Positions 53,576 through 62,597 of a stretch of DNA of 64,000 nucleotides are shown here, in pieces (position 1 is the first letter of the stretch; every line of letters starts with the position of its first letter). The stretch spans positions 496,001-560,000 of the forward strand of contig SJRY01000080.1 in the NCBI GenBank assembly GCA_011319805.1, read 5' to 3'. The notes beneath the pieces were generated by a model that saw only the letters and a list, made by a program, of their open reading frames with translations, was not told the origin of the DNA and made no database searches. This stretch comes from Macrocybe gigantea (lineage: Eukaryota > Basidiomycota > Agaricomycetes > Agaricales > Callistosporiaceae). The position numbers were made by a program, and so were the translations under genes.

Positions 53576-54768
53576 CAGGCCCACATCCGCAAGAGCATTC
53601 ATCACTCTTGACAAAATTGAACCACGCTCGATATGCATTGATTGGCATGTGTCTGCATGCGATGCGACAGCAGCAAGCAAATAGCTCATTCTCTGTCACC
53701 AACTTCATGAAACCCATTCTTTTATGAAGCGGGCACTCATAGGATTCAGGCTTTCCAGCATTGTAGAATTGAAACATGGAAGCGCCAATATATTTCTTGA
53801 TTCCAGCTTCATGGAACCAAGAGGTATGCATGTCATCATCTGCCTCCTTCTGGAGTGCATCTGTGGTATAAAAAGGATGGAGTCCCTGAGGAATATCAAG
53901 GCCACGTGCTGACTCATGCACTTCAACTTGAATAGCCCACTTCCAGGAGGAAGGGACAGGCCAGAATGTAATCTGGTGCAGCTCGGATCAGGTAAACCAA
54001 GCATGCAATGAAGTGCACAGTGCAATAGAATGCAACTGCACAGAGTGGGGGTTGCAATCGACAATGCAATTGATTGCATTCATTGAGTCGAGGAAGCATA
54101 TGATGGATATAGCTCCATCCTGTGTGATAGCCTTTTGGATTGACATATGCAGTCCAATCAGTTCGGAGTCATTGCTTGTCACTTTACCGACAGGCTGATG
54201 AGTTTCGAAAACAAGTGTATTGCCTCGGTATACCCGGAACGAATACACTGACTGTCTGAGTGTATTTGCTTTCATTAGCATGGCACCATCACTACTTGTA
54301 TATATACAATTAGGCTCAAGCTGGCACTCAGCAAGTGCCTGCTCGAGTGATGTATGATAGGCCTTGACAGAGTCTTCATCTTTGCCAAGGAGCTTATGGA
54401 TCTCAAGGCGGCTGCTGAACTGGTCAACGAGCTGCCTGCCCAGATTATTCGCATCTGCGAAATAGTCCGTGGATAAAAAGTTAGGTGGTTTAAGGTCCAC
54501 CAAGTCCTTGAGGGGAGACTTGAGCACATTGCACTGCCTGTCCAAGAGGGAGGTCAAATTCTTCGACCTCGAAGGATCACCCCCTGCCGCAGGCAGGGTG
54601 GTGAGAGACCTGAGGGCATGCCTCAGGTTGGAGTTAGCAAGACAGGCAGAGGACCTGGCTTTCAGACGCTTGATGAACCCAGCGATTGGCTTGATACAGG
54701 CCATCATTTCAGCTGCACCTTCCGGAGTGGTGCAGAACTGGCCATTAATCCAAATGCAAGCCTTATGC
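53576..54768 (-). pseudogene. LINE RNase H and C-terminal region
   Basis: On the minus strand from 54707 it reads the linker after RT (DLKPPNFLSTDYFADANNLG), then RNase H with TSSDGAML, SNDSELIGLHM and CFLDSMNAINCI (Asp, Glu and Asp ligands). The tail GASMFQFYNAGKPESYECPL follows. RNase H in ORF2 places the LINE with the fungal Tad1/I-like group. It is cut at 54768 by an LTR and at 53576 by REP2. Confidence 0.85.
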
Positions 54769-55149
54769 TGTTAAAACTAGGTGCAGGAAACACTCTGGAT
54801 GAGCCTTAGAACCTAGAAGTCCTGAGTGAGAACACTGGGGACTTCAAGGTGCTCTGTGCTACCTATATATATGTGTAGAAGGCTGTGTGTGCAGCCATAG
54901 GCTGTGCATTGCTGTGGGCACAGCTGTAGGCTGTGCATTGCTGTAGGCACAGCTGTAGGCTGTGCACTGCTGTGGACACAGCCATTTACTACACATTACT
55001 GCATGCACAGCTTGTGCTGTGCATTGCTACAGACACAGCCACAGGCTGCACATTGCTGTGCACACAGCCATAGGCTGTGTGCATTGCTAGGTGCATAGCC
55101 TGGGTCCTGTCCTATGCACAAGTCCAGACAGGAGGGGCATTTCTAACAC
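54769..55149 (-). repeat. Copia-type LTR with internal minisatellite, reverse orientation
   Basis: On the minus strand it begins TGTTAGAAATG directly after a CAGGGGGAGG purine tract and ends TTTTAACA, 381 bp. The sequence includes a 29-bp tandem repeat at 54896-55090. Confidence 0.8.
54896..55090. repeat. 29-bp minisatellite
   Basis: About six and a half units of the form nnTAGGCTGTGCATTGCTGT followed by nGnCACAGC. Units are at 54896, 54925, 54954, 54983, 55012 (28 bp) and 55040, with a partial unit at 55069. Confidence 0.9.
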
Positions 55150-55407
55150 CTCCCCCTGACCTGAACTGTCTAAACTATGTACCTACAAGTCCCATTTTCT
55201 GTCTACAGAATTCGACCTTTGGTACAGTAAGTGGCTTGGTTAACAAGTCTGCAACTTGTTCAGTTCCACTTCTCTTTCCACAACCCCCACTTGTAAACAA
55301 CTGTAAATAACTCTCACAAACCACACTCCTCATTCTACAGTGACAACACTTGGGACGATCTCTGATCAGGTTGCAGATCTGGATATCTTTATCCTTGAGC
55401 ACTTCTA
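55150..55407 (-). pseudogene. Copia RNase H 3' end next to the LTR
   Basis: The minus strand reads EQVADLLTKPLTVPKVEFCR, then a stop just before the purine tract, the usual copia C-terminus. It is cut at about 55407, where LINE 5' UTR begins on the plus strand. Confidence 0.75.
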
Positions 55408-55410
55408 GTT

Positions 55411-55807
55411 TTTGAAATCGCGAAAATCGGCTGAAAATCCACTGATTTATTAGAGTTTTCCGATGAGCAATGATCCGCTCAACATTGTTGGTGGCAGTGG
55501 GCCTCCACCGCTAAATCCCCACCCTGGACAGACCCTCTCAGGTCCCTCTCGATCCCCTGCTCCACCTCCAGGTTGTGCTGGAGACAAGAGCCTTCTGTTT
55601 CAAAGCAGTGACGGTTTTATAGATACCGATGACGCTGGCCCTCTAACACAGGCGGGTCTGCCGAACCCACCATGCCCCCCTCTCTGTTGATGCTGTCTAC
55701 TGAGGCAGCTTATAATGACAATTCCATTGGTATTGCGATCTTTCCTGAAGGGCATCGGTTCCTTCATGGTGAAGCGAAGGCCGCCACCAAATCTCTCACC
55801 ACCCTTA
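55411..55807 (+). pseudogene. LINE 5' UTR and start of ORF1, plus strand
   Basis: The 5' UTR (ATCGCGAAAATCGGCT) and the ORF1 start MSNDPLNIVGGSG at 55463 match the minus-strand ORF1 at 49490. One frame change near 55,680 separates the first 75 codons from the LSTEAAYNDNSIGIAIFPEG block. ORF1 is cut at 55807 by a DNA transposon. Confidence 0.82.
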
Positions 55808-56608
55808 GAGCCTGTACAGCAACCGAGTTTATTCGGTTTATCGGACAGTTTATTCGCACCAGTTTATTTCTGACAAATGTATACAAATACCGGCCGGCAT
55901 CAATAGTTGACACGCCGCTTCTGCCACGGCAACGCGATCCAACTGTGTGCGGCATGCTCACCAAGGACTTCCGCCGCTTCAATATGCTACGCAATGCAGC
56001 AGGCATCATCATGTATGCAGTCTTTGCAGCACTTATGACCTACTTTGCACCATTCTTCGATAAGGAGCCATACCATGTGTCCATACTCACTGGTCATGCA
56101 TGGGTACAGGAACTGCTTGACGGGCATCCTGAATGCATCAAAAACGAGCTTGGGATGAGGAAAAATGTATTTCGAGCCAGCTGGCGGCTGACGAAAATGA
56201 TCCGCGGCAGCTTGGAATGTCGACATCTTGAAGCTGAGACCCTCCCCAGCCTCTGCTACATGCTCAGCAAGGAAGGAAATCAAATGCAGAGTGTCCGAAT
56301 CAGTCCAGTCATCCCGGGTTGGACCATCCTGGCTCTTGGTCGAGCCTTGGGAGGCTTTCTTCAGTTCCTTTGACTTGGGAAGCTTTCCAGTTGACTTCTT
56401 TCATGATTTCTCTCCCGAACGCATGCGAGAAATGGTAGGACTGAGGTGGCCACATCCTCATTAATGTACTCGATGCCATGCGGCAACTACACAGCAGTGC
56501 CGTGGCTGCCGAACGGAATCAGCCGTTGTTTGTTACTATTACACCCGAAATAAACTGTATGAATAAACTGGCCGATAAACCGAATAAACTCGGTTGCTGT
56601 ACAGGCTC
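55808..56608 (+). mobile_element. PIF/Harbinger-type DNA transposon derivative
   Basis: 801 bp with inverted ends of about 60 bp starting GAGCCTGTACAGCAACCGAG, flanked by TTA on both sides (55805-55807 and 56609-56611), the three-base target typical of PIF/Harbinger. Inside, the plus strand reads part of a Harbinger transposase N-terminus (VSILTGHAWVQELLDGHPEC, then KNELGMRKNVF), but no DDE domain is present. It is a deleted, non-autonomous copy. Confidence 0.82.
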
Positions 56609-57118
56609 TTATGGATCTCAAGGCGGCTGCTGAACTGGTCAACGAGCCGCCTGCCCGGATTATTCGCGTCTGCAAAATAGTCCGTGGATAAAAAGTTAGG
56701 TGGTTTAAGGTCCACCAAATCCTTGAGAGGGACTTGAGCGCAATACGCTGCCTGTCTGAGAGAGAGGTCAAGTTTTTTAACCTTGAGGGGACCCGACTTT
56801 CAAATGCTTGATAAACCCGGCGATAGGTTCGACACAGGCCATCGTTTCAGCCGCGCCCTCCAGAGTGGTGCAGAATTGACCATTAATCCAAATGCAAGCC
56901 CTATGCTGCATCTGGTGTAGCTGCTTCAACAGTGCGATATTGCACATACCATTGAAGTTCCATAACAAACAGCCATACGTTGCGATAGGATGTGCGCATG
57001 ACAGGTAGAGGATGCGCTTTTATTGAGGGGATAGTCCTCGTACAGAGTTGCCCAACATCTGGAAAGCCCTGGCTGTAGTCAGTGCTTTCATTGCGTAGAA
57101 GCGGACGTGTTCCTTGAA
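56609..57118 (-). pseudogene. LINE RT/RNase H linker, minus strand
   Basis: Continues the RNase H and RT linker on the minus strand (FYPRTILQTRIIRAGGSLTS shifted, and the CNIALLKQLHQMQHRACIWI block). It is interrupted at 57118 by a plus-strand LINE and resumes at 57870. Confidence 0.8.
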
Positions 57119-57823
57119 CGAAGCAGGAAAGCCAAATTCCTATGAACGCCCCTCTCGGAAGAGAACGGGCTTCATGAAGTTAGTGACAGATAATGAGCTT
57201 TATGCTCGCTGTTCACGCCTCGCATGCGGCCATGCTCCAATCAATGCGTATCGAGCACGGTTTAATTTGGTCGAGAGCGATCTATGCTCTTGCGGACGAG
57301 GGGCTGAAGACTCCGTCTACGTCATGACTCAGTGCCGTAACTGGCACAGGCCAACTGAATGCCAGTTCGACGCCTTTGTGCGTCACTGGTTCATTAAGTA
57401 CCTGACATCTAATAAGGCTGCAGGTGCTTTCATCCCGGATCCAGGCGGCAGGTGACTGCCGCTCTGTTGCGGAGATCGCCCGGGGCAACCTAGGCAATCT
57501 TAAAGCAGTAGGACCAGCGACCGAAGCGCTGATCGAGCACTATGCGAACTGCAAACTTTGCGACAGCATCCGTTATAGGTCCTCTTGGACCTTTTACGTG
57601 GAATTGACCACAACCGGCCCTTCGGGGTTGGGGACGGTGCTCTAGCAAGTGAGTATGCATGAACTCGGGTCCTTTAGCTCGAGCCCAGGCACGAGAGAGC
57701 AGGGCATTGTAGCCCTCTATGTATTTTCCTTCAGTCTGGTCTGGATCGGACTCGTCGTATTTATAGTAGATACCGGTGTGTATTTACAAGCGGACTGCCA
57801 TTGTGCACCGCTATATAAATTGT

Positions 57824-57854
<31 letters not shown>
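57119..57854 (+). mobile_element. 5'-truncated LINE with poly-A and target-site duplication
   Basis: 736 bp: the C-terminal ORF2 part (EAGKPNSYERPSRKR, then CSCGRGAEDSVYVMTQCRNW), 3' UTR and poly-A of 24 bases (57831-57854). The 15 bases GACGTGTTCCTTGAA flank it at 57104-57118 and 57855-57869. It is a textbook retrotransposed copy and must be younger than the minus-strand LINE it splits. Confidence 0.95.
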
Positions 57855-57869
57855 GACGTGTTCCTTGAA

Positions 57870-59224
57870 AGACAGGCGCGCGTCCAAAAAGAACCCAAGG
57901 TATCTCCACACATCCTTGGGTTGCAAGGGAGTGTTGCCCATGAATGGGGCAAAACCCAGATCAATAGAAGGACGTGGGTCCTTACTATTGCACGAGAAAT
58001 GCTGCAGTTTGGTTTTGCTGTATTCGACAACAAGACCGAAGTCCGTAAAGAGGTTGTGCACAGATGCGTACGCCCTCTGAAGTTTCGGAACATTCTCCGG
58101 GATGGATTTGGACTGAGCGATAATCAGTCCGTCATCCACAAATGACATGATGGTTGGCATATTGTCAACCTTCTGGTATATTCTCAGTACTGGTGCCAAG
58201 TACAGGGCTGACAGTACCGGAGACAGAGCAGAGCCTTGGCCGACACCAACATCGGCATCGAACTCTGGTGAGATGGCACTATGCCAAGCATAGGAAGTTT
58301 TATGCCCAATGAGGTAGGACTCGAAGAACTTAGACACTTAATGTGCAAAGCCTCCGTGTTGAAGTATCCTTACCAACATCCGATAGTTGAGAGAGGGAAA
58401 ATATTGAGCCACATCGAAAGCGATGACACTCGTCTTGAGACCCTTTAGCCAGCCTTGCCAGATAATATGGGTTAGAAAGACACCAGCATCCTCCGTAGAG
58501 TTCTGCCGAATGCCACCGAACTGCTTCGGATTGAAGACAGCATACTTGGTTGCTTCGTATTGCATACGCCGCGCTAGCATTTTCTCGACGAGTTTGCCGA
58601 GAGTGTTCAAAAGCACAATCGGACGAAAGGCTTTTGGGGTGTCGTATGCAGGTTTGCCAGGTTTCGGAATGATCACTGACAGGCTCTGCTTAAAGTAGGA
58701 GGGCCAATGGCCCAAATCCAAACATGCTTTGGCAATGTTCAAGATGAAATCAGCCAGGTGAGGGAATTTCACCAGCTGCTTAATGTAGCCCCATGACAGA
58801 TGATCAGGTCCTGGAGCGGACATATTGCTGCATGGCTCCAAGGACTCTCGGAGTTCTGCAGCAGAGAACGGGACCCAGTCCCGACTTGGATGCGGCTCGA
58901 GCTCATCGAGCTTATCCAGATTAACTGGTCTGTCAGATGCAGCATTATAGGACTTGTCAAGCACATCCCAGAGCGACTCAATAGAATTGCAAGGTTGTCC
59001 CCGAAAGGAGATAGCCTCGTAGGCCGGAAGCGGCCTTTGTTTCATCCATGCAGCTAGATCCCATGGACGTCGCAACTTTTCTGCAACCTCCTTGATACGC
59101 TGATCAAAGAAGGTGTGCTTGGCATCTTTAATAGCTCGGTGCCAGATGCGATGGTCCTCTTCAGACCGGGTCTGCCTGAAAGTGTCCAAAGTTTCAGAGC
59201 AATGCTGATTCCACCAGCCTTTGC
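57870..59224 (-). pseudogene. LINE reverse transcriptase, best preserved copy
   Basis: Starting near 59189 the minus strand reads HRIWHRAIKDAKHTFFDQRI, RESLEPCSNMSAPGPDHLSW, SVIIPKPGKPAYDTPKAFRP, IVLLNTLGKLVEKMLARRMQ, QFGGIRQNSTEDAGVFLTHI, VGQGSALSPVLSALYLAP and the catalytic SFVDDGLI. Only one in-frame stop (58338-58340) lies between the first and second half. It continues across the plus-strand insertion to 56609-57118. The upstream end is lost at the poly-T of the next composite. Confidence 0.9.
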
Positions 59225-60900
59225 TTTTTTTTTTTTTTTTTTTTAATTCAACAATTTATATAGCGGTGCATGGTGGCAGTCCGCTTGTAAATACACCAAG
59301 GTACCTACTATAAATACGACTAGTCCGAGGCAAACCAGACTGAAGGGAGATACATAGAGGGCTGCACTGCCCTGTTCTCTCGTGCCCGTGCTCGAGCTGT
59401 ATGACTCGAGCTCACGCATACTCACTCGCTCGAGCACTGTCCCCAACCCCAGAGGGCCGGTTGTGGTCAATTCCACGTAAAAGGTCCAAAAGGACCTATA
59501 ACAATGCTGTTGTGAAGTTTGCGATTCGCATACCGCTTGGTCAGTGCTTCGGTCACTGACCCAACTGTTTTAAGATTGTCCAGGTTGCCCCGGACGATCT
59601 CCGCTATGGAACGGCAGTCACCCGCCGCCTGGATCCGGAATGAAAGCACCTGCAGCCTTATTAGATGTCAGGTACTTAATGAACCAGTGGCGTACAAACG
59701 AAGTTTAGCCCCCCCCTTGCGGGAGAGGCTGCTACCTAGGTGGGTCTGCCAGATTAAGGCTATTGTCCAGCACTTTCACCCCAGGGCCATCCACGCCCAG
59801 GGGAACCCTTAACCTAGGACTCCTTATGTGGGTCCAGTGTGCATCCGTCGGGCTTACGCCCTCCCTATTTGGTCTGCGGACCCCCCCTTGCCAACGGCTG
59901 AGGCCTCCCCAAATTGGGTGTGGACTCAGGGATGGTACCGTCTTACTCAGCTGCGGTCTGCCGGATTAAGGCTTTTTGTCCGACACTTGCACCCCAAGGC
60001 CATCCACGCCAAGGGGAACCGTTTAAGCCTGCCAAGTAGGTCGGCATGGACTTTCACCTACACACTGGGGTCCCCAGAGTCCCACGGAACCCAGGAGTTC
60101 GCACTTTGGATTCAACTTAAGTGGCAACCTGGGTGTATTATCCCAGGGCCACCGACAGAGGAGTTAGGTCTCTCGAGCCAAGGACTGGAGACTGTCCAGC
60201 CTTGCTACGGCCCAGCGGTGTCTGGGGCGCGACCCCCAGTCCTGCCTTCCCGTCCCCTGGCAGATGGTTCGCTGATGCCCCTTAGGGCGCGGATCCCCAT
60301 CTGTCCAAGGTCTCTGTCTTGCCATTTGCCTCCCAGACTGGCCTCCGATATCACAGCAAGGTCCATGGTCCTCCCATGACAGGTTCCCACAGGGGAAGCC
60401 CTTAGCTGAATGGGTCTGGATCTACTTCTGCCAAAGCGTACTGCGCCATGACTAACCTCCGTGGACCCCTACTTCAGGCAGCTCACACGGTACCGGGTGC
60501 CCTGTTGGCTCAAACGCCATCGGGTGGTTATCAGCCCAATTCCCAGTATAATCCCTTATCCTTTCGGCCCCTACACTTTTAGATCGGGGATCACGTGCTT
60601 GCACGTGAGTTAGAGTCATGTGACACTTGACCCACATAGTGGGGTAAGTCACATGTATGACGCATAACCCAGCTTACGTCACGTGCCAGCTGCTTAGTCA
60701 CATGACCAAGTCACCTCCCTCGTGGGAACAACTGTCACAGGGTCGTGATACTTCCTGCCCGCGTCACGTGGAACCAGCTCCAGACACTTCTGAATGCAAA
60801 CCTGAAGATGCTACCTCCAGGACTAGAACCCGCGGCTTCGTGGCTTGCCACAGCCACAGGACTACCTGACTCGCGTTTACTGCTATGCCAACCAGCCCCT
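59225..60900 (-). mobile_element. Composite retroelement E3 (REP3 plus LINE 3' end)
   Basis: On the minus strand: REP3 (60900-59699), about 450 bp of LINE 3' sequence, then poly-A (59225-59244). The left flank is RT and the right flank is endonuclease of a minus-strand LINE, with the piece between them missing. No target-site duplication is seen. Confidence 0.65.
59699..60900 (-). repeat. REP copy 3 (tRNA-headed non-coding unit, about 1.2 kb)
   Basis: Head AGGGGCTGGTTGGCATAGCA on the minus strand, A box TGGCATAGCAG, B box GGTTCTAGTCC, end CTAAACTTCG. It is closely similar to REP2 over the full length, including the two internal 70-bp blocks (about 59743-59815 and 59955-60030) and several CATGTGAC/GTCACATG words near 60600-60720. 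Confidence 0.87.
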
Positions 60901-62597
60901 GCTTCCATCTACTTCAGAGTAGGTGTTAGCGAGGAATAGAAGCTCCCCAGGAGTGGAGAAGCTGACGATCATCAGATCGCGACTGTCGACAAGATCACAT
61001 CGAAGGGAGGGGTGCAACCGATGTAAGCAGTTGTGGATGTATGCCATCACATGAGGCGGGTCTTCATATGATGAGCAGCAAACGATGAAAGTCCAGTCAG
61101 GATGACTGGGACCTCCGATTACTGGCTCGCCATCAGTGCTATGCGCCAATGGGGCTTGTCTTAGCAGGTTCCAAGTGGGCTCTTGGAAGAACAAAATATT
61201 ATAGTCCTCTCCAAGAGTGGAGAGGAGAACGTCCATATGTACATATTTCCTATTTACATTTTGAGAGAAAATACGAAATGAAGAAATCAAAGAGCGTCCG
61301 CCCAGCCCAGGGACAACAGCCGGGGCTGATCCACTGGAGGTGTCGCTCATGCGTCGGCCTCCGCATTACGCTGCGGGGAGGCATTAGAACATTTGGGACC
61401 TGATCGGGTTCGATCACGTACCAGCTGATAGTGTTGTTTGATCCACTCGGGATCAAAGCGATTCTTCTAGAAGGCACACTTCCGGTCGTCGGTGGAGTGG
61501 TCTTTGCCGCAGCTAAGACACTTTGGAGCATGCGGGCAGGGATGACCTGCTGGTGTTGCCTCATGAGGAGGGTTGGCCTTGGGTCTTGCTTTGCAGCAAG
61601 ACGCGAGTGTGCGGTGATGCTCCTTTCTATGGAATTCCCCAAAAACTGGGCATCAGAGGGACTGTTGGTTACACTTTAAAGCGGAGTGCCCCCAATGCCA
61701 ACAGCGTTCGCAGAGAGGAACTCCCGGTGATGAGAGAGCGGTGCGGAAGCAGCATCGCCAGTTCTGGACCATAACGGTGCAGTTGTCCAGAGCTTTGACA
61801 TTCTGGCCAGTGGACGTATCTTCGATATTGAACCAAACGGTCGCAGTATCAGAATTCTTGGAGTTGCGCATGACGCGAGGAACTCCAACGTGGGTGATGA
61901 GGTCCGAGAATGAAGAATCTCAGAGAATCTCGTATGCTTGCCGGGCAGTGATGACACTTCCATCGGTATTGAAGTATGGTATGTCGAGCAGTTTCACATA
62001 TGAAATGCTCATAGGAATAGCGAGCTCGACGGTAGAACCAGCCAGAGCGCACCGGAGGGCGGCCTCATGCAGAATGCCGAGGTCCTTGGGTGATGCCACC
62101 TTCATCATCAAGCATGAAAACGAGGAGGCGGAATGGTCCTGGATGGATTCGCATCGAATCCAGGATTTGCCAGTGGTCAGCCCTTGATTGAAGGCAGAGA
62201 GAAGAGTCCCAGTGGCAACAGATATATTGTCCGCTAGGAAAGTAAAGGATACCCTGACATTATGTCGGGATGGACCATGGGAAGTGGACTTCACCTTCTT
62301 CTTAGGCGGTCCAGAGGGCTCCCCGGTTGCTTCCTTTTGTAAGGAGACGATCTTTTCTGTGAGGAGGTGTGGAAATGTCTTTGCCAATGCTACAATAGCT
62401 TTGGCAGGAGTGTTGGCTGGTTGGGCCAAGGCTTGTGCATACGAGCGCTTGCCAGCAGCAGGGCGGGTAGCCCTATTGACAGGAGGGGGTGGGCCACGAC
62501 CCGGAGTTCAGGAGCAGGACCGCGGCTGTGGTGAAGGGGGGCGGTTCGGGTTCCGAGGTGGTCTCGGGGGACGAGCACCTATGTTCGAGCGGGAGTC
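60901..62597 (-). pseudogene. LINE endonuclease start and ORF1
   Basis: Minus strand from the right: ORF1 with SGPPKKKVKSTSHGPSRH, CERCWHWGHSALKC and following knuckles (61450-61720). Then the ORF2 start MSDTSSGSAPAVVPG at 61350, and the endonuclease N-terminus (FSQNVNRKYVHMDVLLSTLG, then DYNILFFQEPTW). It is cut at 62597 by a poly-T and at 60901 by REP3. Frame breaks occur within ORF1. Confidence 0.85.

Noticed and set aside
55808..56608. Tc1/mariner or hAT assignment for the DNA transposon
   Set aside because: TA or the palindrome CTGTACAG could be read as target sites, but the coding remnant resembles Harbinger transposase and TTA flanks both ends.
59828..60379. Open frame of 183 codons inside REP3 (and 126 codons at 52510-52890 in REP2)
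   Set aside because: The two frames agree only in patches. Single-base differences shift the middle section, so the reading is not conserved as protein and looks incidental.
50093..60900. REP as a simple insertion into LINEs
   Set aside because: None of the three copies has matching short duplications at its own two borders, and the LINE sequence on the two sides is not contiguous.
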